DNA of 64,000 nt from Allobosea psychrotolerans (GTDB taxonomy: Bacteria > Pseudomonadota > Alphaproteobacteria > Rhizobiales > Beijerinckiaceae). The translations under genes were made by a program, and so were the position numbers. Each line of letters begins with the position of its first letter. The first letter of the stretch is position 1. The stretch lies in NCBI RefSeq assembly GCF_002917105.1, contig NZ_PQFZ01000003.1:447578-511577 (forward strand), written 5' to 3'. Shown piece after piece: positions 10,447 to 19,896 of the stretch. The notes beneath the pieces are model-generated. The model worked only from the letters and a program-made list of their open reading frames with translations, ran no database searches and had not been told where the DNA came from.

Positions 10447-11361
10447 TCACCGCGAAGGCTGCGGCGCTGGGGGCATCTGTTCGATGTCTCCGGCGGGATT
10501 CCGCTTTCGCGCCGATTTGACGAGCACATCGGTGATGACGGCGGCCATGACGATGCTGCCGCCGATCCAGGCGGACAAGGACGGCTGCTCGCTGAAGGCC
10601 AGCCAAACCCATAGCGGTGCGAGCGGGTTTTCCATGCTGCCAATCAGTGCCGAACGTGTCGCCGAGATCAGCCGTGTGCCGGTCGTCATGAGCAGCAGGC
10701 CCAAGCCGAACTGGACGGTGCCGAACAAGAACAGGTTGAACAGGCTTGTCGTCGTGACATGAGCGGGACTTGCAAAGGGCAAGGCGACGAATGTGCAGAG
10801 GAAGGCCGACAGGCAGGCCGCCGGCAGCATGGAGACATGCCGGTTCTTGCGGATGACCACCATCACCGCAGCATATGACAGCGCCATCCCGACTGCGAAG
10901 GCGTAGCCGGCGAGATGCCCGGCCGGTGCCTGCGGGTTCACGATGATTGCAACCCCGGCAAGCGCCGCAATGCTCGCTGCCCACGTCGTCCAATCCTCCT
11001 TCTCGCCGGCGATGACGAGCGCGAGGACGGCGGTCATGAAGGGGATCGCGGCGTGGATCGTCATGACATCGGCGACCGGGGTCAGCCGCAGAGCATTGAT
11101 GAAGCAGATCGTGGCGGTAGCCGACAGGATGGTGACCCACAGCCCGGGCCATCCCATCGCACGGACAGAACCCAGTAAATCACGCCGATGACGCCATGCG
11201 ATATAGGCGCCCAAGAACACGCCGCCGAAGATTCCGCGCCAGAACAATATGGTCCAGACATCGTGATCGACCAGGCGCGTGAAATAGCCCGACAAGCTGT
11301 AGGCGAACGCGGACGCCACGATCAGCAGCGTGCCGAGCCATTTGTCCTTGTCCTGATGCAT
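10447..11361 (-). CDS. DMT superfamily (EamA domain) transporter
   Basis: A 304-aa integral membrane protein with about ten hydrophobic segments in two EamA repeats: residues about 10-140 and 150-290. The motif TPVADVMTIHAAIPFMTAVLA at the end of the first repeat is typical of drug/metabolite transporters that export amino acids or related metabolites. The C-terminus is basic and proline-rich (cytoplasmic). The substrate cannot be predicted. It is monocistronic. Confidence 0.85.
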   Translation of the reverse strand: MHQDKDKWLGTLLIVASAFAYSLSGYFTRLVDHDVWTILFWRGIFGGVFLGAYIAWRHRRDLLGSVRAMGWPGLWVTILSATATICFINALRLTPVADVMTIHAAIPFMTAVLALVIAGEKEDWTTWAASIAALAGVAIIVNPQAPAGHLAGYAFAVGMALSYAAVMVVIRKNRHVSMLPAACLSAFLCTFVALPFASPAHVTTTSLFNLFLFGTVQFGLGLLLMTTGTRLISATRSALIGSMENPLAPLWVWLAFSEQPSLSAWIGGSIVMAAVITDVLVKSARKRNPAGDIEQMPPAPQPSR

Positions 11362-11463
11362 CGAGCTTCCCCTTGCCCGGGAAAGCTCTAGCAGGCTCCT
11401 GGCACCGTTCTGTCAGGGGCGTTTCGAGGCTGCGAACAATGCGCCGCGCCGACCCCGCATGCC

Positions 11464-12216
11464 TCAAGGCTTCGCCACCATTCCCTGATGCTCAGGCTCG
11501 CGCTCATAGAGACGCTGGGTTTCCGCGAGAGCTTCGTCCAGCCGCGCGCCTGCACGGTAGGCCGACAGGCTCTCGGGCCGCGAGACGCCCGGCAGCAAGC
11601 GCGGGCAGGGTTCTTCGGCGCCGATCACCGTTCTGACCGGGATCACGCCCGCCCAGACGGGGTGATCGTAATCCTCCTCGTCGTCGCCGACGCCCTTGGC
11701 GCGGGCCTTGGCCGAGGCCTCCTCGATGCGCATGCCGATGACCATCGTGGCCTTGGTCTCCTGCGCGCTGATCGGGCGCAGCGTCCCAGCCCGGCCGGGA
11801 TAGAAGCGGTTGACGACGCCGAGCAGTGCCCGTGCCTTCTCCTCGGGATCGTCGATGATCCGGGCCGTGCCGAAGCACATCGCCGAGCGGTAATTGGCGG
11901 AATGATTGAAGCCCGAGCGGGCCAGCACGAGCCCATCGAGATGGGAAACGGTCAGGCAGGCGGGTGTTCCCGTGCGCAAATGGCGCAGCATGCGGCTGGC
12001 CGAGGAGCCGTGCCAGTAGAGGACATCGTCCTCGCGCCAGTGAATCGTGGGAGTGCAATAGGGCTGGCCGTCGAGCACATAGGCGACGTGACACAGAAGC
12101 CCCGCATCGAGGATGGCGAAGACGGCGGCCCGGTCGTAGCGGCCGCGGTCATGCAGGCGCCTCACCCGGTTGCGGCTGGTGATGGGGAAGGCATCGTCGA
12201 TTTGAGCGTCTGTCAC
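11464..12216 (-). CDS. Pyridoxamine 5'-phosphate oxidase-family flavin-binding protein
   Basis: A protein of about 250 aa with the split-barrel flavin-binding fold of the PNPOx-like (pyridox_oxase_2) group. Diagnostic stretches are FPITSRNRVRRLHDRGRYDRA, LLCHVAYVLDGQPYCTPTIHWR and LYWHGSSASRMLRHL, where FMN phosphate contacts are expected. I chose the GTG at 12216, preceded by AGAAGGA, because the ATG at 12258 has no ribosome site and its start codon overlaps that of the divergent regulator. The pairing with a MocR regulator suggests a role linked to vitamin B6 or a flavin reaction, but the substrate is unknown. Confidence 0.8.
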   Translation of the reverse strand: MTDAQIDDAFPITSRNRVRRLHDRGRYDRAAVFAILDAGLLCHVAYVLDGQPYCTPTIHWREDDVLYWHGSSASRMLRHLRTGTPACLTVSHLDGLVLARSGFNHSANYRSAMCFGTARIIDDPEEKARALLGVVNRFYPGRAGTLRPISAQETKATMVIGMRIEEASAKARAKGVGDDEEDYDHPVWAGVIPVRTVIGAEEPCPRLLPGVSRPESLSAYRAGARLDEALAETQRLYEREPEHQGMVAKP

Positions 12217-12256
12217 CGCACTTGCATCCTTCTGTCGTGCCTGTGCAATCTGCGGC

Positions 12257-13699
12257 ATGACATTGGCTCATAAAAGAACCAATCTTGTGCTGAAAAAGCC
12301 AACCAATCTGCCGGATTGGTCGACGCTCATACCGGTGCTGCCAGGCGAGGGGCCTCGCACGAGAGAGCTCTACGCGGCGATCCGGCGGTTGATTGAAGCC
12401 GGCGCCGTGCCGGCCGGGGCCAAGCTGCCGACGACGCGCGATCTCGCCGGGCGCTTCGGCCTCTCGCGCGCTTCGGCGGTCGCGGCCTTCGAGATGCTGA
12501 CGGCGGACGGTTTCGCCGAGGCCAGGGTCGGCGCGGGAACCTTCGTCGCGGCGCAAGTCCCGCATCTGCCGGTGGCGGCCGTCAAGGATCGCGGGCCGGA
12601 TCTCGAGGTCCCGCCGCCTCTGCCTTGTGCGCTCGGCGTAGCCACGCCCGATGCGCGCACGCTGCGGGTGTTCCGGAGCCTCCTGGCGCGGCGCCTGGCG
12701 CGGCCCGGCCCGGAGCATTTTCACTATGGCGATCCGCGTGGCGGGCTCGCGCTTCGCCAAGCCATCGCCGCTTATCTGCGCTCGGCGCGGGGCGTCCGCT
12801 GCGATGCGGAGCAGATCATCGTGACCTCGGGCTCCCAGCAGGGGCTCGATCTGCTGATCCGCGCTGCGATCCGCCCAGGTGACGCCGTCTGGATCGAAGA
12901 TCCCTGCTATCCCATGGCGCATGCGGCGCTCGCCAATTCCGGCGGCCATGTCGTCGGCGTACCCGTCGATTCCGAGGGGCTGGATCCGGCTCTCGGCGAG
13001 GCGCTCTGTCCGCGAGCGCGGGCCGTCTACGTCACGCCCTCGCATCAGTTTCCGCTTGGCATCACGATGACGATGCGCCGCCGCCTGGCCCTGATCGACT
13101 GGGCGCGGCGCAACGAGGCCTGGATCATCGAGGACGACTACGACAGCGAGTTCCGCTATGCCGGGCCGCCGCTCACCGCCTTGCAGGGCATGGATGCCGA
13201 GCGCCGTGTCGCCTATCTCGGCACCTTCTCAAAAGTGCTGTTTCCAGGGTTGAGGGTCGGCTACGCCGTCGTGCCGGAGCCGCTGCTCGATGCCGTGCTC
13301 GAGTTGCGCGCTCGCACGGACAGGCATCCGCCGAGCCTGGCCGAAGGCGCGCTGGCGGATCTGCTGAACGAGGGCCATTTCGCCGCGCATCTGCGCCGCA
13401 GCCGCCGGCGGGTCCATGCGGCACGCGATGCGCTGGTGGCGGGACTTCAGGCTTCCCGCGCCGGCGCTCTGGATGTGACCGTGCCGGAGCAGGGGCTGCA
13501 TCTGGTGGCGAAGCTCATATCCGCGCGCCGCGATGTCGAGATCGTCGCGGCCGCGAAGGCGGCAGGCGTCGGCGCGCGGGCGCTGTCCTCGATGTTCGTG
13601 ACGGCCCAACCGCAGCAGGGGCTGGTCCTGGGATTTTCAGGGTTTGCGGATGACGAACTGCGCGCTGCGGCGGCCAGGCTCGATGCGCTCCTCAGGTGA
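12257..13699 (+). CDS. MocR/PdxR-type transcriptional regulator (GntR winged helix fused to aminotransferase domain)
   Basis: About 480 aa. The N-terminal GntR winged helix spans residues about 30-100 (TRELYAAIRRLI..., LPTTRDLAGRFGLSRASA, GTFV). A class I aminotransferase fold fills the rest. It keeps the PLP-binding aspartate (IIEDDYDSEFRY) and the Schiff-base lysine (LGTFSKVLFPGLRVGY), so it probably senses pyridoxal phosphate or an amine adduct. It lies divergent from a PNPOx-like gene, a common MocR arrangement. The start is uncertain: the ATG at 12257 lacks a ribosome site, and a GTG at 12287 is also possible. Repeated ACCAATCT motifs lie over the start. Confidence 0.88.
   Translation: MTLAHKRTNLVLKKPTNLPDWSTLIPVLPGEGPRTRELYAAIRRLIEAGAVPAGAKLPTTRDLAGRFGLSRASAVAAFEMLTADGFAEARVGAGTFVAAQVPHLPVAAVKDRGPDLEVPPPLPCALGVATPDARTLRVFRSLLARRLARPGPEHFHYGDPRGGLALRQAIAAYLRSARGVRCDAEQIIVTSGSQQGLDLLIRAAIRPGDAVWIEDPCYPMAHAALANSGGHVVGVPVDSEGLDPALGEALCPRARAVYVTPSHQFPLGITMTMRRRLALIDWARRNEAWIIEDDYDSEFRYAGPPLTALQGMDAERRVAYLGTFSKVLFPGLRVGYAVVPEPLLDAVLELRARTDRHPPSLAEGALADLLNEGHFAAHLRRSRRRVHAARDALVAGLQASRAGALDVTVPEQGLHLVAKLISARRDVEIVAAAKAAGVGARALSSMFVTAQPQQGLVLGFSGFADDELRAAAARLDALLR
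12277..12320. promoter_or_regulatory. Candidate MocR operator: repeated ACCAATCT boxes
   Basis: AACCAATCT occurs at 12277-12285 and again at 12301-12309, 24 bp apart, roughly two helix turns on the same face. The second box also forms an inverted repeat with GATTGGT at 12314-12320. MocR proteins are known to bind direct repeats near their own promoters. The boxes lie at the divergent start sites of the regulator and the PNPOx-like gene. Confidence 0.5.
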
Positions 13700-13731
13700 C
13701 GTGGCCTTGGCGGGAAACATCGGGCGCGCGG

Positions 13732-14691
13732 CTAGATGGCGTCGAGCGGCCACAGCATGCGTTCGAGCTCGGCCAGTGTCGCCGCCTTTTCGTGCCAGTC
13801 CGGGATGGCGATCTTGCGCATGGGATCGCTGGCGCGATGCAGGAAGGTCAGCGTCAATAACCGCCGCGTCAGGGCCGGATCGATCTCGGCGGGCGGATAG
13901 CCGAAACCCTGCAGCAGGCTCCGCACGCGGCCCGGTCGCCCCTCGGTCATGAAGGCGCTGGGGCCCAGAAGATCGTATTCGCTCCAGCCGGCGAGGACGT
14001 CTCCGAAATCGAAGAGGCCGGCGAGCCGCCAGCCATCACCATCGGGCTCGAGCAGGAAATTCTCGGGGATGTATTCGCCGGTCAGGATGACGGGGGCAGC
14101 ATCCATCGGGATCAGGACCGGGGCGGCGGCGATCAGCGCATCGAGTTCGTCCCAGTATTTCTCCGGCAATCCCAAGCGGATCTGGCGCGTCCGGCAGCCC
14201 GCGATCTGTCGGGACATGAACGCGGCCCAGCCGGGTTCGATGAGCGCGAGCTCGCCGATCGGCGCCCGCTGGACCTGAGCGATCGTCTCCCCGATCTGGC
14301 GGAGAACGATCTCCTTCCAGCTTTCGGGCAGGAGCGGCCAGACGTCCGAGCCGAGCGTGCCGCTGAGGCGGGTCATCGCGAGATAGGGCCACTGATCCCG
14401 CTCGCCTTCGAGGACGATCTCAGGCGTGGGGATATCGAGCCGCCCGCGCAATTGCTTCAGCGTGATGCGCTCGGAGATGAACTGGCTTCTGAGGGCGGGG
14501 GGAAAGATCTTCAGGACCAGATCCGGGCCGAGACCCAGGACGAGATTGGTACCCGTGGCAAAGATATGAGGATTGTCCGCAGGCAAGCCATGGCTGCGCG
14601 CGATGTCGAGCGCTGCCGGCAACCAGCCTGCCGTCTCCTCACGCCAGGCCGCGAAAGCCTGCCCGGTCTCCAGCAATGGAAGGCCCGTCAT
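13732..14691 (-). CDS. APH-like phosphotransferase family protein with altered catalytic loop
   Basis: A 319-aa protein with an aminoglycoside/choline-kinase-like fold. The N-lobe holds the nucleotide-loop and lysine region (GTNLVLGLGPDLVLKIFPP). In the C-lobe the usual catalytic loop HGD-x4-N is replaced by TGEYIPENFLLE, with T-G-E for H-G-D, while the metal-binding FDFGDV motif is intact. Transfer of phosphate from ATP to an unknown small molecule is therefore likely but not certain. The ATG at 14691 lies one base after the rlmE stop codon, so the two are probably cotranscribed. The longer open frame upstream is an rlmE shadow. Confidence 0.75.
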   Translation of the reverse strand: MTGLPLLETGQAFAAWREETAGWLPAALDIARSHGLPADNPHIFATGTNLVLGLGPDLVLKIFPPALRSQFISERITLKQLRGRLDIPTPEIVLEGERDQWPYLAMTRLSGTLGSDVWPLLPESWKEIVLRQIGETIAQVQRAPIGELALIEPGWAAFMSRQIAGCRTRQIRLGLPEKYWDELDALIAAAPVLIPMDAAPVILTGEYIPENFLLEPDGDGWRLAGLFDFGDVLAGWSEYDLLGPSAFMTEGRPGRVRSLLQGFGYPPAEIDPALTRRLLTLTFLHRASDPMRKIAIPDWHEKAATLAELERMLWPLDAI

Positions 14692-14692
14692 C

Positions 14693-15427
14693 TCAGCCGG
14701 TCGGCGCTGCGTCGTTGGTTTCAGGCTTGCGCCGAAATCCCGTCGCCAGCACGTAAAGCTCAGAGGAATCCGGACGGCTCGCCGCTGGCTTGACGTTGCG
14801 CACCAAGGTGAAATCGCGCTTGAGCTGCTTGAGCAGTTCGGCGCTGTCGCCGCCCTGGAAGAGTTTCGCCAGGAAGAAGCCGCCCGGCGCCAGGATGCCA
14901 TTGGCGAATTCGAGCGCCGCCTCGGCCAGCGCGATGATCTTGAGATGGTCGGTCTTCTTGTGGCCGGTGGTGTTGGCCGCCATGTCGGACATCACGCCGT
15001 CGGCGCGCCCGCCAAGCCGTTCCGTCAGGAGGGCGGGGGCCTCCTCTGCCATGAAGTCCATCTCGATCAGATCGACGCCGGGGATCGGATCGACATGGAG
15101 CAGATCGATGCCGACGATGCGGCCCTTGCCCTGTTCAAGGCCGATGCGCTTGGCTGCGATCTGGCACCAGCCGCCGGGCGCGCAGCCGAGGTCTATCAGC
15201 TTCTGTCCCGTCTTGAGGAACTTGTAGCGGTCGTCCATCTCCTCGATCTTGAAGGCGGCGCGCGAGCGATGGCCGAGTTCGCGGGCCCGCTTGACATAGG
15301 GATCGTTGAGCTGGCGCTCGAGCCAGAGCTGTGAGGAATGCTTGAGCTTCCCCGCCTTCTTGACCTTGACCCGCAGGTCGCGGGCTCCGGCGACATTCGA
15401 TTTGCCGCCCAGTTTGCCGACACTCAT
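14693..15427 (-). CDS. rlmE: 23S rRNA (uridine(2552)-2'-O)-methyltransferase RlmE (FtsJ)
   Basis: RlmE methylates the ribose of U2552 in the peptidyl-transferase A-loop of 23S rRNA at a late stage of 50S assembly. The 244-aa protein shows the SAM-binding motif LIDLGCAPGGWCQIAA and the K-D-K-E catalytic tetrad in context: AAFKIEEMD, VMSDMAANTTGH, FLAKLFQGG and SSELYVLATG. It has an N-terminal basic extension of about 30 residues usual in alphaproteobacteria. It forms a likely transcription unit with the Ppx/GppA gene before it (58 bp gap) and the APH-like gene after it. Confidence 0.95.
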   Translation of the reverse strand: MSVGKLGGKSNVAGARDLRVKVKKAGKLKHSSQLWLERQLNDPYVKRARELGHRSRAAFKIEEMDDRYKFLKTGQKLIDLGCAPGGWCQIAAKRIGLEQGKGRIVGIDLLHVDPIPGVDLIEMDFMAEEAPALLTERLGGRADGVMSDMAANTTGHKKTDHLKIIALAEAALEFANGILAPGGFFLAKLFQGGDSAELLKQLKRDFTLVRNVKPAASRPDSSELYVLATGFRRKPETNDAAPTG

Positions 15428-15485
15428 GGCTGTTCGCCCATATCCTTTTGCCGGCGCTCAGCCAGCTTTCATCGTCGTGCCGGCC

Positions 15486-16571
15486 TCATGCCTGCCTGCG
15501 CCGCCACCAGGCGCGATCCTCGTGCATCATCCTGAGCAGGATGCCCTCGCGCAGGCCGCGATCGGCGATGCGGACGCGGTCGCTCGGAAAGGCCCGGCGG
15601 ATCGCCTCGAAGATGGCGCAGCCCGCGAGCACCAGATCGGCGCGCTCACGGCCGATGCAGGCATTCGCCGCCCGAGCGGCATAGTCCATTTCGACCAATT
15701 GGTCGATGACCGTCAGGATATCTTCCTGCCGCATCCATAGGCCATCAACGACGCGGCGATCATAGCGGGGCAGGCCGAGATGGATGCCGGCGACGGTGGT
15801 CACCGTGCCGGAGGTGCCGAGCAGATGGAAGCTCTTGGCGCAGCGCACCGCCGAGGCCTTCTTCGCGAAGGGCTCGAGCGCCTGCGTGCAATCCTCGACC
15901 ATGCGCTCGAAGAGGGCGCGATCGACATCGACACCGCCATAGCGCTCGGCGACTGTGACGACGCCGATCGGCAGCGAAGCCCATTCACGGATGCGCGCGG
16001 CAGGGTCACGCGCTTCGTTGCGCCCGCCCATCCAGACGATCTCGGTGGAGCCGCCGCCGATATCGAAGACGATGACGCCTTCGGCTGCGGGATCGGCGAG
16101 GGCGGCGCAGCCCGATACTGCGAGCGAGGCCTCGGTGCGCTGGTCGACGATCTCGAGTTCGAGCTCGGCTTCGTCAGCGACGCGGCGGACGAATTCGAGT
16201 CCGTTGGTCGCGGCGCGGCAGGCTTCCGTCGTCACCAATCGGGCGCGGGTGACGCCGCGATTCGTCATCTTGGTCTGGCAGACCTTCAACGCCTCGACGG
16301 CGCGGTCCATCGCCGCCTCGCCAAGCTTGCCGCTGGCGGCCAGGCCCTCGCCAAGCCGGACGATGCGCGAAAAGGCGTCGACGACGCGAAAGCCGTGCTG
16401 CGCGGGTCTGGCGATCAGCAGGCGGCAGTTATTGGTGCCGAGGTCGAGCGCGGCATAGGTGGCGGCGGGCGGGCGCTGCGCATAGACGTGCACGGGCAAG
16501 GGCGTGACCGCGCCACCGGGCATCGCGCCGATCATGAGCGAATCGCCGTTATGGGCCTGCACCGGCGCCAT
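15486..16571 (-). CDS. Ppx/GppA family phosphatase
   Basis: A protein of about 361 aa of the exopolyphosphatase/guanosine-pentaphosphatase family (ASKHA fold), which hydrolyses polyphosphate or pppGpp. Visible motifs are the first phosphate loop YAALDLGTNNCRLLIA, the catalytic region TTEACRAATNG, and the second phosphate loop VIVFDIGGGSTEI. It lacks the C-terminal HD domain of the long Ppx form, like many alphaproteobacterial members. The ATG at 16571 is preferred over a TTG at 16619. Its position before rlmE is a frequent pairing in this group. Confidence 0.88.
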   Translation of the reverse strand: MAPVQAHNGDSLMIGAMPGGAVTPLPVHVYAQRPPAATYAALDLGTNNCRLLIARPAQHGFRVVDAFSRIVRLGEGLAASGKLGEAAMDRAVEALKVCQTKMTNRGVTRARLVTTEACRAATNGLEFVRRVADEAELELEIVDQRTEASLAVSGCAALADPAAEGVIVFDIGGGSTEIVWMGGRNEARDPAARIREWASLPIGVVTVAERYGGVDVDRALFERMVEDCTQALEPFAKKASAVRCAKSFHLLGTSGTVTTVAGIHLGLPRYDRRVVDGLWMRQEDILTVIDQLVEMDYAARAANACIGRERADLVLAGCAIFEAIRRAFPSDRVRIADRGLREGILLRMMHEDRAWWRRRQA

Positions 16572-16858
16572 GGTCGCGACGCCTTGCTCCTGCCGGTCCT
16601 CCACCGCCACCGCTTCCAATCCCCTGGCCGCCTGCAGGCGCTTTCACGCTGTGGCGGGAGCCGGACAACACGCCCGGCCGCTTGCTTCGGACGCGAGCGT
16701 AACAACAGCACGATGGCAGTGCCAAGCGGAACCTTTCGCTGCGGCCGACACCGGCCATCATGCTGGTCATCATGCTCTTGCCGCGCGCTCCCGGTTTCGG
16801 CCAGTCTGCGGTCAGGTCGCAGCAAGTCGATCGTCAATTGGCCAGGGACGGAAGCCTC

Positions 16859-18361
16859 ATGGGCGCAGCACGCCATATCCTCGCGATCGACCAGGGAACG
16901 ACCTCCTCGCGCGCGATTCTGTTCGATGAGGGATTGCGCGCCGTCGCCAGTGCCCAGCAGGAATTCACGCAGCATTTCCCTGCTTCGGGTTGGGTCGAGC
17001 ATGAGCCTGAAGACCTATGGGTGACTGTGCTGGCGACCTGCCGCGCAACGATCGCGAAGGCCGGCCTCAGTGCGGGCGACGTCGCGGCAATCGGAATCAC
17101 CAATCAGCGCGAGACGACGCTGATCTGGGACCGCAGCACGGGCCACGCTATCCACCGCGCCATTGTCTGGCAGGACCGGCGCACGGCGGAAACTTGCGCG
17201 AAGCTGGTCGAGGCAGGGCATGAGGCGCTCGTCGCCGAGCGGACGGGCTTGCGGATTGACCCCTATTTCTCCGCGACCAAGATCGCCTGGCTGCTCGACA
17301 ATGTACCAGGCGCCCGCCGCCGGGCGGAGGCCGGGGAGCTCGCCTTCGGGACGGTCGATTCATTCCTGCTCTGGCGGCTGACAGGCGGGGCGGTGCATGC
17401 GACCGACGCGACCAATGCGGCGCGCACCATGCTGTTCGACATCGGGCGCGGCGTCTGGGATGCGGAGCTGCTGGCACTGTTTGGGGTTCCGGCCGCGCTC
17501 CTGCCCGAGGTCAAGGATTGCGCTGCGCTGTTTGGCGAGAGCGCGGCGGAGCATTTCGGCAAGCCGATCCCGGTGCGCGGCATCGCCGGAGATCAGCAGG
17601 CGGCGACGATCGGGCAGGCCTGCTTCTCGCCGGGCATGGTGAAGTCGACCTATGGCACGGGCTGCTTCGCCTTGCTCAATACGGGGGCCGCGCCGGTCGC
17701 CTCGAAGCACCGGCTGCTCAGCACCATCGCCTACCAGTTCGGCGGCGAACGAACCTATGCGCTCGAGGGCTCGATCTTCATCGCGGGAGCTGCGGTGCAA
17801 TGGCTGCGTGATGGGCTCGGCATCATCGAAAAGGCGAGCGATACCGGGCCCCTGGCGCAAGCGGCCGATCCGGCGCAGGAGGTGTATCTGGTGCCGGCCT
17901 TCGTCGGCCTTGGCGCGCCGCATTGGGATGCGCAGGCGCGCGGCGCGATGTTCGGACTGACGCGGAACAGCGGTCCGCGCGAATTCGCCCGGGCTGCGCT
18001 CGAAAGCGTCTGCTACCAGACGCTCGATCTGATCGAGGCGATGCGGGCCGACTGGCCGGCAGCGGGGCAGGGCCAGTCGGTCTTGCGGGTCGATGGGGGC
18101 ATGGTGGCTTCGGACTGGACGATGCAGCGGCTGGCCGACATTCTAGACCTCGCTGTCGATCGCCCCTCGGTGCTGGAGACCACAGCGCTGGGCGCGGCCT
18201 ATCTCGCCGGGCTGGATGCGGGGCTGCTGCCGGAGCCCGATCGTTTCGCCGATCTCTGGCGGCTCGACCGGCGCTTTTTGCCGGCGATGGCCGGGAGCGA
18301 GCGGGAGCGCAAGGTCGCAGGCTGGCGCGACAGCGTGCGCCGGACCTTGAGCGGAGCGTGA
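16859..18361 (+). CDS. glpK: Glycerol kinase
   Basis: GlpK phosphorylates glycerol to sn-glycerol 3-phosphate with ATP in the cytoplasm. The 500-aa protein has the family's usual length. It shows the FGGY-kinase phosphate loop [15 protein letters not shown], the glycerol-contact motif [26 protein letters not shown], the ADP-binding [12 protein letters not shown], and the C-terminal [12 protein letters not shown] signature. The ATG at 16859 has GGAAG upstream. No glycerol facilitator or GlpD gene adjoins it; a Crp/Fnr regulator gene lies convergent, 9 bp away. Confidence 0.96.
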   Translation: MGAARHILAIDQGTTSSRAILFDEGLRAVASAQQEFTQHFPASGWVEHEPEDLWVTVLATCRATIAKAGLSAGDVAAIGITNQRETTLIWDRSTGHAIHRAIVWQDRRTAETCAKLVEAGHEALVAERTGLRIDPYFSATKIAWLLDNVPGARRRAEAGELAFGTVDSFLLWRLTGGAVHATDATNAARTMLFDIGRGVWDAELLALFGVPAALLPEVKDCAALFGESAAEHFGKPIPVRGIAGDQQAATIGQACFSPGMVKSTYGTGCFALLNTGAAPVASKHRLLSTIAYQFGGERTYALEGSIFIAGAAVQWLRDGLGIIEKASDTGPLAQAADPAQEVYLVPAFVGLGAPHWDAQARGAMFGLTRNSGPREFARAALESVCYQTLDLIEAMRADWPAAGQGQSVLRVDGGMVASDWTMQRLADILDLAVDRPSVLETTALGAAYLAGLDAGLLPEPDRFADLWRLDRRFLPAMAGSERERKVAGWRDSVRRTLSGA

Positions 18362-18370
18362 GCCCCGCTC

Positions 18371-19048
18371 TCAGCCTTGAGCCAATGCCTCGAGCTTTTT
18401 GAGGTCGGTGATGGTCATGGTCTTGCCGTCGACCGCGATACCGTGCTCGCGCAGGACATTGAACAGCCGCGACAGATTGGCCGGCGACATGCCGAGTTCA
18501 TAGGCCAGGGCGCGTTTTGAGAAGACGATCTCGACGGTCGCGGAGCGACCGCTCGGATCCATCTCGGCCAGAATCCATTGCGAGAGCCGCTGTTCCGCCG
18601 TCCGCAGCTTCTGGTCGAGAAGCCGCTGCGTCATCGCCAGATAGGTCCCTGAGACATGCACCAGCGCGGCGTTGCAGACGGCCTGGTCGTCGCGCACCGC
18701 CTTCAGAAAAGCCGCCGTTTCGACGGCGATGGCTTGGCAAGGCTCGCGCGTGACGATCGATAACGCGGCGGGTTGATTTCGGATGGTGGCGGCCACCTCG
18801 AACACCATCGGTGCCGTTGTCGTGGCGAGGATGGTTTCGGCATCGTTCAACCGGGCCCAGGCTTCGATGGAGCCGGAGCGCAGGCAGTAGATGTAGCGCG
18901 GAATCTGGCCGACCTTGTTGATCTCGATGCCGGCCGAGAAGGACTGGAAGATGCAGCTTGGCGCGAGCTCGCGCAGCGTGTTTTCCCGTGCGTCGGAGAA
19001 CAACGCGAATGTCCTCAGCGCCGATATGGCGATGTCAGGCATCATCAT
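18371..19048 (-). CDS. Crp/Fnr family transcriptional regulator
   Basis: A 225-aa regulator with an N-terminal cyclic-nucleotide-binding-like beta-barrel (residues about 10-120) and a C-terminal winged helix. The recognition region is RALAYELGMSPANLSRLFNVLREHGI. There is no Fnr-type N-terminal cysteine cluster, so oxygen sensing through a [4Fe-4S] centre is unlikely. The arginine-serine pair of cAMP-binding Crp is not evident, so the ligand is unknown. Three consecutive ATG codons offer starts at 19048, 19045 and 19042. Confidence 0.85.
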   Translation of the reverse strand: MMMPDIAISALRTFALFSDARENTLRELAPSCIFQSFSAGIEINKVGQIPRYIYCLRSGSIEAWARLNDAETILATTTAPMVFEVAATIRNQPAALSIVTREPCQAIAVETAAFLKAVRDDQAVCNAALVHVSGTYLAMTQRLLDQKLRTAEQRLSQWILAEMDPSGRSATVEIVFSKRALAYELGMSPANLSRLFNVLREHGIAVDGKTMTITDLKKLEALAQG

Positions 19049-19896
19049 GCTCGTGGCGTTTTGCTTGGCCGACCGTCATGCGATCCGGCGAGAAGCTGAT
19101 CCGGACCGCAGCCAGCGACGGGCTGCAATGGCGCTGTCGCAGCCCGTGCGGCCGATTTGTCAGATCGGTAGTCGGAAATTGGTTATATAGAAAAGACATC
19201 TTCACTTTTCGAAGATTTCGAGCGTGTTCGGAAAGACCGCGATTCATTTATGCAGGTATAATATCAATCCCGTGCCGCGCTACCTCATCATGGTTGCAGC
19301 ATCGCGTTTAGCCATGCGTTGCAGCATTGGGCGCAGGCCGATTTTGCAGAAATGACGGCGTGCTCCCTCCGGGGCGCTCCATGGCCTGCCTGTCCGCTCC
19401 CACTGTGCCGAGGGAGATGGCGGGCGCCGTGGTTGGTGGGCTCGCAAGCGCGCGCGACCGCCCTCTGATTTGAGCGGGCGCAGGGCTGCGTTGCACGCGG
19501 GCCTGCGCAGTATCCGATTCGGAATTCCAAGCTTCTCTAGAATCGATGTAAACTACTGTTGTTGCAATAGAAATTTCCATTTGCTATGGCACGTCGCAGT
19601 GCCGCTGAGTTGTCGTGGCCATGCGGAATGCGCGTGGTTTGGCGATGTCCGAGCCTTCGCCGCCAGCCCGTTTTGGGGTGAGCCAGCCGTTTCTTGGATG
19701 TGCGCCCGCTCGGCCATGTCGGACTTAAGCCGCAACGGGGCCGTAAGGACCCAGGGCGCTGACGATTGGGACCAGACACAGCGATGGATTGTAGGAAGCG
19801 TGTCATCCGCCTGGAAACGAAACGCCAGGGCAAGGTCCGCCGTTGCGAGCGGGCGCGTTGCAATCTCGATTGCGGCGCAGCCTCGATGTGGCGGCC
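19049..19896. other. Long non-coding stretch between crp-like and tonB-like genes
   Basis: No convincing gene in about 850 bp. Open frames on both strands have no recognisable protein character. Part of it (about 19170-19330 and 19500-19580) is AT-richer than its surroundings. I see a small inverted repeat ATCTTC-N7-GAAGAT at 19198-19216, a direct repeat GTTGCAGCAT at 19293-19302 and 19318-19327, and a TTCTCTAGAA palindrome near 19540. It could hold the two promoters, an unannotated small RNA or a decayed gene. Confidence 0.4.
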
